This document shows positions 25,994 to 35,741 of a DNA stretch of 64,000 nt, in pieces. The stretch covers positions 124,001 through 188,000 of the forward strand of contig NZ_JAGSOV010000020.1 of NCBI RefSeq assembly GCF_023898865.1. Reading direction: 5' to 3'. How positions within the stretch are numbered: the first letter of the stretch is position 1; every line of letters begins with the position of its first letter. Origin of the DNA: Pseudonocardia humida (GTDB lineage: Bacteria; Actinomycetota; Actinomycetes; Mycobacteriales; Pseudonocardiaceae). A model generated the notes under the pieces. It did no database searches and was not told the DNA's origin. It saw nothing but the letters and a program-made list of their open reading frames with translations. The position numbers and the translations under genes are program-made.

Positions 25994-26097
25994 CGCCGCG
26001 CGCAGCGGAGCTCACCGGCGTCACGTTCCCGCTGGTCGACGCCGTCGGCTGAGGCGGGGTGGCCGGCGAGGTCCACCGGCACACCTCCTGACCACCG

Positions 26098-27258
26098 CTA
26101 ACCGCGCTGCAGCACCGTCATCATCGCCTCGACGGCGATCTCCGGCTTGACGTTCTGGTCGAGCGCCGTGCGGCAGGCCAGCACGGCCTCCAGCCTGCGC
26201 AGCACCGACTCCGCGGGCCACTCGGTGGCCGCGCGGCGCACCTCGGCCTCGCGGTCGGGGTTGGTCAGCGGCACGTCGGCGCCGCTGCCGACGACCAGCG
26301 CATCGCGGAAGAAGCTCGCGAGGTCGACCAGGGCGCGGTCGATGGCGTCGCGCTGGGTGCGGGTGTTGCGCGACTTCTGCCGCCGCTCCAGCTCCCGCTC
26401 GGCGGCCCGGGCGCCGCGGGCCGCGGCGGCCACGCCCTTGCCGACGCCGCCCGCGCCCATCGCGACCGCCATCTCCTCGCGCTCGGCGAGGTCGCGCGTC
26501 TCGCTCATGGTGGTGGCCTCGGCCTTCGCCGTGCGGACGAGGTCGCCCGCGAAGGAGAACGCATCGCCCAGCCCGCGCATCCGCAGCGGCATGGCGAGCA
26601 CGGCCTCGCGGTGCTTGCGGACCTCCGGGTCGCGGGCGAGGTGCCGGGCCCGCCCGACGTGCCCACCGGACACCGACGCCGCCCACGCGGCCATGTCGGA
26701 CGGGACGCCGTCGCGCTCGGTCAGGACCTGGGCGATGGACTCGCCCGACGGCGTGCGCAGCGGCACGACGCGGCACCGGGAGCGGATGGTGATGGGCACG
26801 TCGTCGGGGTGGTCCGACGGCGCGCAGAGCAGGAAGACGGTGCGCTCCGGGGGCTCCTCCACCGCCTTGAGCAGGGCGTTGGCCGCGCCCTCGGTGAGCC
26901 GGTCGGCGTCGGTGATGATCAGGATCTGGTGCGGGGCGGTGGCCGGGCGACGAGCGGCCAGCTGGACCAGCGCGCGCATCTCCGACACGCTGATCGACAG
27001 CCCTTCCGGGACGACCTCGCGCACGTCGGAGTGGGTGCCGCTGAGCACCGTGTGGCAGGCGGTGCAGTGGCCACAGCCGTGATCGGGGCACTGCAGCGCG
27101 GCGGCGAACGCGCGCGCGGCCACCGACCGGCCCGACCCGGGCGGGCCGGTGAACAGCCAGGCGTGGGTCATCGCGGTGGGATCGGCCGCGGCCCGGCTCA
27201 GCTCCTCGACCGCGTCGGGCTGGCCGACGACCTCGGCCCAGGCGCCCCCGGCGGTCAC
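26098..27258 (-). CDS. holB: DNA polymerase III subunit delta'
   Basis: The delta' clamp-loader subunit (386 residues). The AAA+ core starts WAEVVGQPDAVEELSRAA, then has GPPGSGRS at the Walker A position, with Arg in place of Lys, fitting the known lack of ATP hydrolysis in delta'. A zinc-binding CPDHGCGHCTACH and the SRC motif (IRSRCRVVPL) follow, then a C-terminal collar domain. The GTG at 27258 overlaps the stop of the upstream MFS/kinase gene by GTGA, as in many actinobacteria where tmk and holB are coupled. Confidence 0.94.
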   Translation of the reverse strand: MTAGGAWAEVVGQPDAVEELSRAAADPTAMTHAWLFTGPPGSGRSVAARAFAAALQCPDHGCGHCTACHTVLSGTHSDVREVVPEGLSISVSEMRALVQLAARRPATAPHQILIITDADRLTEGAANALLKAVEEPPERTVFLLCAPSDHPDDVPITIRSRCRVVPLRTPSGESIAQVLTERDGVPSDMAAWAASVSGGHVGRARHLARDPEVRKHREAVLAMPLRMRGLGDAFSFAGDLVRTAKAEATTMSETRDLAEREEMAVAMGAGGVGKGVAAAARGARAAERELERRQKSRNTRTQRDAIDRALVDLASFFRDALVVGSGADVPLTNPDREAEVRRAATEWPAESVLRRLEAVLACRTALDQNVKPEIAVEAMMTVLQRG

Positions 27259-29261
27259 GGCGCGCCCACCCGGTCGGTGGGCTGGTCGGGCGGCGGGACG
27301 GGACCCGCTCCGCCGGTGGCGTCGCGCTCGGGCATGACCGGCAGCAGCACCTCCAGGACCCGGGCGGCGACCTCGTCGGGCTCGCCGTCGGTGTCGACCA
27401 CGAGGTAGCGGGCGGGCTCGGCGGCGGCCATCCGGGTGAGCAGCCGGCGCACCCGCAGGTGCTCCTCGCCGACGACCCCGCCGGGCGGCGGCATCGCGCC
27501 GCTCGGGGGCCGGTCGAGCAGCACCGAGACGTCGGGGCGCAGCCGGTTGGTCGCCCACAGGGCGAGGCTGTCGAGCTCGGCCGGCTCGAGCTCGGAGTGG
27601 GCGCGGTCGGCGACCACGCCGAACTCCACCAGGGGACTGGCCAGGAACCGGTCGACCACCACGACCGCCCCTCCTTCCAGCGCGGGGCGGATCACCCGCT
27701 CCACCTCGTCCGCGCGGATCGCGGCCGCCGCGAGCATCTTGGCCCGCAGCCCCGACAGCGCCGCCCCCCGGGTGGCGGCGACCCAGCGCTCCCGGTCGCG
27801 CTCGCTGCCCTCCGGGACGACGACGGTGTAGCCGGCCGCGCGCAGGCCCTCGGCGAGCCGGGCCGCCTGCTCGGCGGTCTCCTCGGCCGGGCCGCCCTCC
27901 ACCGCGACCAGCAGGCCGGGACCGGACCGCGGCTCGCCGCGGCGCACGGCGGCGACCAGGTCGCGCAGCATGGGCTCGGTGCTGCGGTCGTCCATCTGGC
28001 GGTAGGCGAGGATGCCGACGCAGGCCGCGACCGCCCCACCGGCCAGCATCACCACCCGGGTGCCGTCGATCACCAGGCTGAGGCCCAGCACGTCGACGCT
28101 GCGCGCGGCGACCAGCCCGACCAGCAGCGGCACCAGCGCCATCGACCCGAGCAGGGTGAGCCGCACGATCGACTGCACGAACGCCACGATCCGGCCGCGG
28201 ATCTCGTCGGCGACCTGCGAACCGATGATCGTCAGGCCGGTCAGGAACGCGATGCCGGCGAAGCCGCCGACCAGCATCACCGCCGCGATGGCCACGAACA
28301 GGTGCGGCGCCAGCGCGACCAGCACGAGGGCCACGCCCGCGGCCACGATCGCGGCCCCGAACAGCCGGTTGTGCGGCACTCGGCGGGCCATCCGGGGGGC
28401 CAGACCCATGCCGATCCCGAGGCCGACGAACACCGAGGCGAACAGGATGCCGTAGGCGGCGTTGCCCCCGCCCAGGTTGGCCGCGTAGAGGGTGGCCGAG
28501 CCGATCACCGTGCCGCCGGCGGCGAACGCGCCGATGATGCCCACGACCAGGCCGCGGATGAGCGGGGTGCGCACCACGAACGCGGCCCCGTCGCGGATCA
28601 TGGTGACGACCCCGGGGGTGGGCGCGCGCTCCCCGCCGGCCCGCCGCCCGGAGATCTCCCGGATGCCGAACCAGACGGTCAGTGCGGTGACCAGGTAGGC
28701 GACGCCGCTCAGCACCAGGGTGAACATCACCGTGGGCAGTGCGCCGCCGTCGCCGCCGATCCACGTCCCGGCCCCGGCGAACAGCGTGAACAGCCCGGAC
28801 GCGGTGACGACGGCGACGCCGTAGGTCATCACCAGCGCCAGCTGGTTGGCCGTCTCGATCTGGTCGGGCCGGCGCAGCAGGTTGGGCACCGACGCGTCCT
28901 TGGACGGGATCCAGAACAGCGCGCAGATCTCGATGAGGAAGGTGGCCACGAACAGCCACCACAGCGAGCCGACCAGCGGGATCGACACGAACAGCCCGAA
29001 GCGCAGCAGGTCGCAGACGACCATGACGTGGCGCCGGTCGAGCTTGTCGGCCAGCGCCCCGGCCAGCGGCCCGAGCACCAGCGCCGGCAGCAGCTTGGTG
29101 GCCACGACTCCGCCGAGCGCGAAGCTCTGCGCCTGGTAGCCCTCGGTGAGCTGGGTGGCCAGCGCGGACAGCGCCAGCAGGCTGAGCCAGTCGCAGGTGG
29201 CGGCGACCGAGGTGACCAGCCAGAGCCTGCGGAACGCGGGGATGGCCAGCACGCTGCGCAC
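27255..29261 (-). CDS. MFS transporter fused to degenerate thymidylate kinase-like domain
   Basis: A 668-residue fusion. Residues 1-430 form a 12-helix MFS permease (FRRLWLVTSVAATCDWLSLL; LVLGPLAGALADKLDRRHVM). Residues about 450-650 resemble dTMP kinase: LLVAVEGGPAEETAEQAARL occupies the P-loop position and VVVVDRFLASPLVEFG the DR motif. The P-loop should read EGxDGxGKST; here both Lys and Ser/Thr are gone, so phosphate binding and catalysis are doubtful. A fused MFS-Tmk beside holB is known in actinobacteria. GTG 29261 is the first standard start, but it has no ribosome site; GGGAGG lies about 9 bases before an in-frame ATC at 29358, which would add 32 residues if used. Confidence 0.85.
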   Translation of the reverse strand: MRSVLAIPAFRRLWLVTSVAATCDWLSLLALSALATQLTEGYQAQSFALGGVVATKLLPALVLGPLAGALADKLDRRHVMVVCDLLRFGLFVSIPLVGSLWWLFVATFLIEICALFWIPSKDASVPNLLRRPDQIETANQLALVMTYGVAVVTASGLFTLFAGAGTWIGGDGGALPTVMFTLVLSGVAYLVTALTVWFGIREISGRRAGGERAPTPGVVTMIRDGAAFVVRTPLIRGLVVGIIGAFAAGGTVIGSATLYAANLGGGNAAYGILFASVFVGLGIGMGLAPRMARRVPHNRLFGAAIVAAGVALVLVALAPHLFVAIAAVMLVGGFAGIAFLTGLTIIGSQVADEIRGRIVAFVQSIVRLTLLGSMALVPLLVGLVAARSVDVLGLSLVIDGTRVVMLAGGAVAACVGILAYRQMDDRSTEPMLRDLVAAVRRGEPRSGPGLLVAVEGGPAEETAEQAARLAEGLRAAGYTVVVPEGSERDRERWVAATRGAALSGLRAKMLAAAAIRADEVERVIRPALEGGAVVVVDRFLASPLVEFGVVADRAHSELEPAELDSLALWATNRLRPDVSVLLDRPPSGAMPPPGGVVGEEHLRVRRLLTRMAAAEPARYLVVDTDGEPDEVAARVLEVLLPVMPERDATGGAGPVPPPDQPTDRVGAP

Positions 29262-29512
29262 CCGGTGCGCGGTGGGGGCGCCGAGCGCGGGCGGGGCGGG
29301 GCCGACGCCCGGGGTGGCCTCGCCGGGGCGGTCGGCCGGACGGTCGACGGACTCGATCGCCGGTCACCTCCCTCGGCGGGCGCTGCGCCGGTCGGGGGTG
29401 GGACCGGCCGGCCCTACTCGCATCGGGGATACCCCGCTGCGGATCAGGCTAGTGGAGCCGTCCCCCCAGGTGGCGCCCGTGGTGCTCAGCGCCGTCTCAG
29501 CCGGGTCCGGAC

Positions 29513-30442
29513 TCACCGGTAGACGGGGTGCAGCAACGAGTAGATCAGCTCCAGCAGGATCACCAGGTAGACCACGACGAAGAACACGGCGAACAGCCGC
29601 GAGCCCCACCGGCCGCGGGAGCGCCGGGTCAGGCCGGTGATCGACAGGTCGTCGACGACGGTCGGGCGGGGAGGCACCGAGAACCGCGTCGGCGGGCGGA
29701 CCGCGGGTGGCGGGATCGGCTGCGGGGTCGCGGGCGGCGTCGGGGACGGGACCGGGCGGCGCGGTTCCGGCGCGGACGCGATGACGGCGCGCGGCAGCAG
29801 GCGCAGCCGGTCGGTGGCCGCGGCCGGGTCGATCTCGGGGACCTCGGTGACGGGCTCCACCCCGGCGTCGGCGGCGGGCTCGACGGCCGGCTCCTCGACG
29901 TCGGCCGCGGTCGCGGCGACCCGCGCCCACGGCGGGGCGAGCACCTCGGGGTCGGCCGGCTGCGGGAGCGACGCCGATGGCCCCGGGTCGGGAGGGTCGC
30001 CCGCTCCGGCGGCGGGGATCGGCTCGTCGTGGTCGGGCCGGGGGTCGGGTGCGGCCGCACCGGCCTCCACGTCGACCGGTTCCGGCGCGGGCCTGGCGGG
30101 CTCGGAGGCGGTCTCGGCGAGGGGCTCGGCGGAGGGCTCCCCCGGGGGTTCGTCCGGGGACGGGTCGACGGCGTCGGAGGTCGGGGGCGCGCCGGTCAGG
30201 CCGCGCGCCGAGACCAGGTCGGCGACCGTCATGCCACCGGGAGCCGACGGCGCCGCGGCGGCCGGATCGGGATGGCGCAGGCTGCCGCCGAGGCGGCTCA
30301 GCCAGCCGGTCAGCGCACCCACGACGGGTGCGGACGCGATGCCCGGCCAGGTGCCGGCCGGGGGGCGACCGGCGGAGGCGGCCCCGTCGGGGGACACGCC
30401 GGCGTCACCGGCGTGCCCTGATCCGCGGAGACGCTGGGTCAT
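29513..30442 (-). CDS. Proline-rich, tail-anchored hypothetical protein
   Basis: A 309-residue protein, mostly Pro/Ala/Glu-rich and probably unstructured (residues 60-270). It ends with one hydrophobic helix (RLFAVFFVVVYLVILLELIYSLL) near residue 280-303, so it should be anchored by its C-terminus with the bulk facing the cytoplasm. An arginine-rich segment (TGLTRRSRGRWGSR) precedes the helix. I do not recognise a family. It lies between the ponA2-like gene and the MFS/kinase gene on the same strand. Confidence 0.65.
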   Translation of the reverse strand: MTQRLRGSGHAGDAGVSPDGAASAGRPPAGTWPGIASAPVVGALTGWLSRLGGSLRHPDPAAAAPSAPGGMTVADLVSARGLTGAPPTSDAVDPSPDEPPGEPSAEPLAETASEPARPAPEPVDVEAGAAAPDPRPDHDEPIPAAGAGDPPDPGPSASLPQPADPEVLAPPWARVAATAADVEEPAVEPAADAGVEPVTEVPEIDPAAATDRLRLLPRAVIASAPEPRRPVPSPTPPATPQPIPPPAVRPPTRFSVPPRPTVVDDLSITGLTRRSRGRWGSRLFAVFFVVVYLVILLELIYSLLHPVYR

Positions 30443-30531
30443 GGCGCCGAATGGTAGGCCGACGCCGGGGCCGGCGCCCGGCCCGACGCGGCCCCGATCC
30501 GGCGGTGGACCCGGACAGGGGACGGCGGACC

Positions 30532-30646
30532 TCAGCCGTCGCCACCGTCGCCACCGTCCCCGCCGTCCCCACCTCCGTCGCCGTCGCCGCCGTCGCCACC
30601 GTCTCCGCCATCGCCGCCGTCCCCACCGTCGCCGCCGTCAGCGCCC
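30532..30646 (-). repeat. GDG-coding 9-base tandem repeat at the ponA2 3' end
   Basis: The last 38 codons consist of near-identical Gly-Asp-Gly units, seen on the plus strand as repeated CCGTCGCCA or CCGTCCCCG blocks. Such arrays can gain or lose units by slippage. The acidic, glycine-rich tail lies outside the membrane after the PASTA domain. Confidence 0.75.
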
Positions 30647-33012
30647 GGGTCGCCTCCCGCCTCGCCGCCGCCCGGGGCGGGCGGGGGCGGCGGGACCGAC
30701 CCGCTGCTGATGCTCAGCACGATGGTCTCGCCGGGCAGCGCGGTGCCGCGCGGGCTCTGCCCGACCACGGTGCCCTTGGCCGCCGCGTTGTCGACGGTGC
30801 GCGTGGTGACCGCCCAGCCCGCCCCTTCCAGGGTCGAGCGGGCGTCGTTCTGGCCGCGACCGACCACGTCGGGCACCCGGGACTCGGCGCCGCCCTCCAG
30901 GTAGCGCGGGTCGGTCGGGGGCAGCGGCAGCACCGGCTGGCCCTCCAGGTAGGCCGTCATGGTGCCGTACCAGGTCTCGGCCGGGGTCTTGCCGCCGAAG
31001 ATGTTGCCCGACCGGCAGGCGTAGGGAGCGCCGGCGCCGTCGCAGAGCGGCTTCGGGGCGTTGGAGTTGTCGAACGCGATGACCGCCCCCGACGCCTGCG
31101 GCACGATCCCCAGGAACGCCGCCGACTTGTGCTGCTGGGTGGTGCCGGTCTTGCCGGCCATCGGGCGGTTCCAGCCGACCTCGCCTGCCGCCCTGGCCGC
31201 CGTCCCGCCGGGGAGGTCGTCCTTGCTCATGCCGGTGAGCAGCGTGTTGGCCAGGCCCGGGTCGACGACCTGCTCGCACGGCGCCTCGGTGACCGCCACC
31301 GGGTTCCCGGCCGGGTCGGTGATCGACTCGATCGGGCTGGGCGGGCACCACATGCCCTCGCTGGCCAGCGTGGCGCCCACGTTGGCGAGCTCCAGCACGC
31401 TGGTCGGGCTCACGCCGAGGGTGAAGGAGGCCTGCTTCTGCGCCTTGGTGACCTCGGCGATGGAACGGTCGGTGTTGCGGCCGGTGTTCGGGTCCTTGAA
31501 CGGCGTGGTGGCCAACGAGCGCATGCCCAGCCGCACCGCCATGTCCACCACGTCCGGCACGCCGGTGAACTCCATCAGCTTGATGAACGCGGTGTTCGGC
31601 GACTGCGCGAGCGCGTCGGTGATGGTCATGCGCTCGGAGTAGTTGCTGGAGTTCTGCACCGGCAGCGGCCGCCCGCCGCCGTCGGTGTAGATCGGCGAGG
31701 CGTAGCCCGACGGCGGCACCGTGAGCTGGTAGTTGATGCCCAGCCCCTTCTCCAGGGCGGTGGCCGCGGTGAACACCTTGTAGGTCGAGCCCGCGCCCAG
31801 CGGGACCGGCTCGTAGGGCAGCCCGTAGCTGGTCTCCAGCTTCTCGCCGTCCAGGCCGAAGACCCGGCTCGACCCCATCGCCAGCACGCGGTGCTTGTCC
31901 TTGCCCGGCTGCACCAGCGACATCACGTCGGCCACGTTGGGCTGGTCCGGCGGGACCTCGGCGTCCAGCGCGGCCTTCATCTTCTGCATCGCGCTCGGGT
32001 CGAGCGTGGTCTTGATCGTGTAGCCGCCGCGGTTGATCTGCTCGCTGGAGAACCCGGCGCCGGCCAGGTAGGTCTCCACGTAGCGGCAGAAGAACCCGGC
32101 GTCGCCCGCGCCGATGCAGCCGGCCGGCTGGACGTTGAGCGGGCTGAGGATGCCCAGCGGGGAGTCCAGCGCCTCCTGCGCCTGCGCCTCGTCGATCATC
32201 TGCTGGTCGCGCATCTGCTGGATGACGACGTTGCGCCGGACCGTCGCCTCCTCCGGGTTGTTCACCGGGTCGGTCGCGCTGGGGTTGCGCACGTTGCCGG
32301 CCAGCAGCGCGGCCTGCGGCACGGTGAGCTGGTCGGGGGTGGTGCCGAAGTAGGTGCGCGCCGCCGACGAGATCCCGGAGGCCCCGTTGCCGAACGAGAC
32401 GATGTTCAGGTAGCGGGTGAGGATCTCCTCCTTGCCGAGCTGCTGCTCGAGCTGGAGGGCGATCTGGGCCTCCTTGAGCTTGCGCGCCGGCGTCTGCTCG
32501 GTGGCCTTGAGCCGCTCGGTCTCGGTCTCCGCGGCCACGTAGAGCATGTAGTTCTTGACGTACTGCTGGGTCAGCGTGGAGGCGCCCTGCTGGATGTCGC
32601 CGGAGACCTGGTTGGTGACGACCGCCCGGATCGTGCCCTGCCAGTCCACGCCCTGGTGCTGGTAGAAGCGGCGGTCCTCGATGGCGACCATGGCCGCCTT
32701 CATCGCCGGGGAGATCTGGTCGGGGCGCACCGCGACGCGGTTCTGGTTGGGCTCGAAGAACCGGGCGATCGGGGTGCCCGCGCTGTCGGTGACGACCGTG
32801 GTCTGCGGGAGCGGACCGTCGAGCAGGTCGGTGGAGACGGCCTGCACGCTGTCGCCAGCGTCGCTGGCCACCAGGCCGACGCCCGCCGCGGCCGGGAACA
32901 CCATCCCGGCCAGCAGCACTCCGGCCAGGACGCACAGCCCGAGGAGCGTCGCGATCGATCGGGGGGCACCTGGGGACCTCACGGATGACCAGCCTACGCG
33001 GCGGCCTGTCAC
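30532..33012 (-). CDS. ponA2: Class A penicillin-binding protein with PASTA domain (PonA2-like)
   Basis: An 826-residue bifunctional peptidoglycan synthase. A membrane anchor lies near 20-45. The glycosyltransferase domain carries IEDRRFYQHQGVD (catalytic Glu112) and GASTLTQQYVKN. The transpeptidase domain has Ser409-Thr-Tyr-Lys412, SPN near 470 and KTGT near 620. One PASTA repeat (SRVPDVVGRGQNDARSTLE onward) sits at about 700-765. The last 60 residues are a proline run followed by GDG repeats. Its place beside divergent whiB4 mirrors M. tuberculosis Rv3682/Rv3681c. ATG 33012 or GTG 32982 may be the start. Confidence 0.95.
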   Translation of the reverse strand: MTGRRVGWSSVRSPGAPRSIATLLGLCVLAGVLLAGMVFPAAAGVGLVASDAGDSVQAVSTDLLDGPLPQTTVVTDSAGTPIARFFEPNQNRVAVRPDQISPAMKAAMVAIEDRRFYQHQGVDWQGTIRAVVTNQVSGDIQQGASTLTQQYVKNYMLYVAAETETERLKATEQTPARKLKEAQIALQLEQQLGKEEILTRYLNIVSFGNGASGISSAARTYFGTTPDQLTVPQAALLAGNVRNPSATDPVNNPEEATVRRNVVIQQMRDQQMIDEAQAQEALDSPLGILSPLNVQPAGCIGAGDAGFFCRYVETYLAGAGFSSEQINRGGYTIKTTLDPSAMQKMKAALDAEVPPDQPNVADVMSLVQPGKDKHRVLAMGSSRVFGLDGEKLETSYGLPYEPVPLGAGSTYKVFTAATALEKGLGINYQLTVPPSGYASPIYTDGGGRPLPVQNSSNYSERMTITDALAQSPNTAFIKLMEFTGVPDVVDMAVRLGMRSLATTPFKDPNTGRNTDRSIAEVTKAQKQASFTLGVSPTSVLELANVGATLASEGMWCPPSPIESITDPAGNPVAVTEAPCEQVVDPGLANTLLTGMSKDDLPGGTAARAAGEVGWNRPMAGKTGTTQQHKSAAFLGIVPQASGAVIAFDNSNAPKPLCDGAGAPYACRSGNIFGGKTPAETWYGTMTAYLEGQPVLPLPPTDPRYLEGGAESRVPDVVGRGQNDARSTLEGAGWAVTTRTVDNAAAKGTVVGQSPRGTALPGETIVLSISSGSVPPPPPAPGGGEAGGDPGADGGDGGDGGDGGDGGDGGDGDGGGDGGDGGDGGDG

Positions 33013-33167
33013 CCCTCCGTCAGGTCCGCCCCGCGGGCCCGGTTGAGTATTTTTGCTCGGTTCCTCCTCGCCCGGTCCGCTCCCAGAATCGATCTGTGCC
33101 GGTCAGCCGGGGTCCCTGACCCCCGACCCGCGACCGGCCCGGACCAGCGCGAGCGACGGAGGCGACC
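33013..33167. promoter_or_regulatory. Divergent ponA2/whiB4 promoter region
   Basis: A 155-base space between two divergent starts. An AT-rich patch (GAGTATTTTTGCTCGG at about 33044-33059) is likely a promoter element. GGAGGCG before ATG 33168 is a strong ribosome site for whiB. Confidence 0.5.
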
Positions 33168-33473
33168 ATGACCGAGCAGTGGAACTGGCGGGGCGCGGCG
33201 AAGTGCGGCACGACCGACGCGGAGGACCTCTTCGTCGTCGGCGCCCAGCAGCGCGAGGCGAAGCTGTTCTGCCGCACCTGCCCGGTGCGCACCGAGTGCC
33301 TGGCGCACGCCCTCGACGAGGGCATCGAGTTCGGCGTGTGGGGCGGGATGACCGAGCGCGAGCGCCGGGCCCTGCTGCGGCGCCGCCCGGACGTCGACAA
33401 CTGGATGGACCTGCTGACCGACGCCCGCACGGTGCACTTCCGCCGCGAGACCGCCGACGCGCCCCGGCCGTGA
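33168..33473 (+). CDS. whiB4: WhiB4-like iron-sulfur regulator
   Basis: A 101-residue WhiB protein. Four cysteines (13, 35, 38 and 44) bind a 4Fe-4S cluster, and GVWGG (57-61) precedes a basic C-terminus (ERERRALLRRRPD). WhiB4 senses oxygen and NO and controls redox genes in mycobacteria. Assignment to WhiB4 rests on the neighbours: ponA2 on one side and the ArsA-like pair on the other, as in Rv3679-Rv3682. Confidence 0.93.
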   Translation: MTEQWNWRGAAKCGTTDAEDLFVVGAQQREAKLFCRTCPVRTECLAHALDEGIEFGVWGGMTERERRALLRRRPDVDNWMDLLTDARTVHFRRETADAPRP

Positions 33474-33483
33474 CCGGGTCGGC

Positions 33484-34644
33484 TCAGCGCGCGGGGCGCA
33501 GCCGCCCGGCCGCCGCCCGCCCGGTGTCGCCGTCGGCGGCCAGCCGGGCCCCGATCTCGCGCAGCCCGTCCAGGTCGGCGACGGCCCCGGACACCACCGG
33601 CACCCTGGTCACCGCCACCTCGCGGTGCGCCCCGGTGAACCGGGTGAGCAACCGCTCCTCCCGCTCGGCCAGGTCGACCCGGTCGGCGTGCAGCCGCAGC
33701 ACGGCGGCGGCCAGCGGCGCGCCGCGCACGTTCTCCGCCACCCCGCGGGCCCGGGTGGCCGACAGCGGCGCCAGCACCGGGTGGGTCCGGTTGAGCACCA
33801 GCCCGGCCAGCGGCATCCCCTCGGCGGAGAGCCGGTCGACGAAGTACGCCGCCTCGCGGAGCGCGTCCGGCTCCGGCGCGGCCACCACCAGGAACGCCGT
33901 GCCCGGCGAGCGCAGCAGCGCGTAGGTGGCCTCGGCGCGCTCCCGGAAGCCGCCGAACATCGTGTCGAAGGCCTGCACGAACGCCGAGGCGTCGGCCAGC
34001 ATCTGGCCGCCCAGGATCGTCGAGACGGCCTTCGCGAACAGCCCGAACCCGGCACTGACGATCTTGCGCAGCCCGCGGCCACCGGCCCGCGCCGGCGCCG
34101 AGAGCAGCCGGATCATCCGGCCGTCGAGGAAGTTCGACATCCGCTGCGGGGCGTCGAGGAAGTCCAGCGCCGACCGCGACGGCGGGGTGTCGACCACGAT
34201 CAGGTCCCACTGCCCGGTGGCGGCCAGCTGGCCCAGCTTCTCCATCGCCATGTACTCCTGCGTCCCGGAGAACGACGAGGAGATCGTCTGGTAGAAGGGG
34301 TTGGCCAGGATGGCATCGGCCCGCTCCGGCGTGGAGTGCGTCTGCACCATCTCGTCGAAGGTGCGGCGCATGTCCAGCATCATCGCGTGCAGCTCGCCGC
34401 CGGGCGCCGTGGTGACGTCGGCGACGCGACCGGGCTCGTTCTCCAGCGCCTCCAGGCCCAGCGCCTGCGCCAGCCGGCGCGCCGGGTCGATGGTGAGCAC
34501 CACGGTGCGCCGCCCGCGCTCGGCGGCCCGCACGGCCAGCGCCGCGGACGTGGTGGTCTTGCCGACCCCACCGGATCCGCAGCACACGATCACCCGGGTC
34601 CGCGGGTCGTCGATGAGGGCGTCGACGTCCAGGGTCGGGGTCAT
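33484..34644 (-). CDS. ArsA/Get3-like ATPase (Rv3680-like)
   Basis: A 386-residue deviant-Walker ATPase. [18 protein letters not shown] is the P-loop, [13 protein letters not shown] the next ArsA block, and [20 protein letters not shown] the switch. M. tuberculosis Rv3680 is also 386 residues and partners Rv3679 in a heteromer needed for tolerance to glycerol-derived and nitrosative stress. It overlaps the upstream ArsA-like gene by ATGA (34641-34644), so equal synthesis of both is likely. No tail-anchored-protein binding groove or arsenic cysteines are obvious. Confidence 0.93.
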   Translation of the reverse strand: MTPTLDVDALIDDPRTRVIVCCGSGGVGKTTTSAALAVRAAERGRRTVVLTIDPARRLAQALGLEALENEPGRVADVTTAPGGELHAMMLDMRRTFDEMVQTHSTPERADAILANPFYQTISSSFSGTQEYMAMEKLGQLAATGQWDLIVVDTPPSRSALDFLDAPQRMSNFLDGRMIRLLSAPARAGGRGLRKIVSAGFGLFAKAVSTILGGQMLADASAFVQAFDTMFGGFRERAEATYALLRSPGTAFLVVAAPEPDALREAAYFVDRLSAEGMPLAGLVLNRTHPVLAPLSATRARGVAENVRGAPLAAAVLRLHADRVDLAEREERLLTRFTGAHREVAVTRVPVVSGAVADLDGLREIGARLAADGDTGRAAAGRLRPAR

Positions 34645-35669
34645 GCGCCTGCCCCGCTCAGCGCCCGCCCGCCGACGCCCTGCTCGACGAGCGCGGCCGC
34701 CAGGTCGTAGAGGGAGCCCAGGTCGACGCCGTCGACCAGCTGCGGCAGCTCCAGGCGGGGGTGCTCGCCCCCCTCGGCCAGCCGGTGCAGCGCCGTGGAC
34801 TCGGCGTTCACCCGGACGGCGTGCTCCACGGTCTCCGCGACCAGGCCGTCGATGACGTCGGGGGGCAGGTCGACCCCGGCCGAGGACAGCCCGGCCCGGA
34901 TGCGCTCGGCGTCGACCCGGCCGTTGGCCGCCGCCGCGACCGAGCGGTCGGGCAGCCACTGCGGGCGGACCCGGTTGACGATCAGCGCCCCCGGCCGCAG
35001 GTCGGCCGCGACCAGCTCGTCGACGGTCTCCAGGGTCTCGGTCACCGGCAGCTCCTCCAGCAGCGTCACCAGGTGGACCACGGTGAGCGGGGAGTGCAGC
35101 ACCTGGACGACGCCCTCGGCCTGGCTGTGGATCGGCCCGCTGCGGGCCAGGTCGGCCATGGCCTTGGTGACGTCGAGGAAGCTGACCACCCGTCCGGTGG
35201 GGGGTGCGTCGAGCACGACGGCGTCGTAGGCGGGGCGCCCGTCGGGCCCGGTGCGGTTGACGCACTCCTTGACCTTGCCGGTGAGCAGCACGTCGCGCAG
35301 GCCGGGGGCCAGCGTGGTGGCGAACTCGATGGCGCCCATCCGGCGCAGCGTCCGCCCGGCCATGCCCAGCCGGTAGAACAGCTCGAAGTACTCCAGCAGG
35401 GCCGCCTCGGCGTCCACCGCGAGCGCCCTGACCTCGCCGCCACCCGGGGCGACCGCGATCTTGCGCTCCTCGTAGGGCAGGGGCGGGCTGTCGAACAGCT
35501 GGGCGATGCCCTGGCGGCCCTCCACCTCGACGAGCAGGGTGCGCCGGCCGTCCGTGGCCAGGGCCAGCGCCAGCGCCGCGGCGACCGTGGACTTGCCGGT
35601 TCCCCCCTTGCCGGTCACGACGTGCAGGCGCGCGGCCGACAACGCCGCTGGCCAACCGATGGGAGTCAC
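34641..35669 (-). CDS. ArsA/Get3-like ATPase (Rv3679-like)
   Basis: A 342-residue ATPase, first gene of a two-gene operon. The P-loop is [19 protein letters not shown], with the signature Lys of deviant Walker A motifs, followed by [15 protein letters not shown] and [20 protein letters not shown]. It pairs with the gene overlapping its 3' end. In mycobacteria the two proteins form a complex. The N-terminus starts close to the divergent DUF4177 gene, 72 bases apart. Confidence 0.93.
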   Translation of the reverse strand: MTPIGWPAALSAARLHVVTGKGGTGKSTVAAALALALATDGRRTLLVEVEGRQGIAQLFDSPPLPYEERKIAVAPGGGEVRALAVDAEAALLEYFELFYRLGMAGRTLRRMGAIEFATTLAPGLRDVLLTGKVKECVNRTGPDGRPAYDAVVLDAPPTGRVVSFLDVTKAMADLARSGPIHSQAEGVVQVLHSPLTVVHLVTLLEELPVTETLETVDELVAADLRPGALIVNRVRPQWLPDRSVAAAANGRVDAERIRAGLSSAGVDLPPDVIDGLVAETVEHAVRVNAESTALHRLAEGGEHPRLELPQLVDGVDLGSLYDLAAALVEQGVGGRALSGAGA

Positions 35670-35741
35670 GATCCCAGGCTACGGAGCATCGGCCCGACCG
35701 GCCGCCCGAGCGGGATGAGGCGCTGGCTACAGTCGCGGCTC

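Noticed and set aside
27255..27930. Active thymidylate kinase
   Set aside because: The P-loop residues needed for ATP binding are absent, so an active tmk was not called.
30532..30646. Short regular repeats that might suggest a CRISPR array
   Set aside because: Units are 9 bases, in frame and without spacers; they encode the Gly-Asp tail of the PBP.
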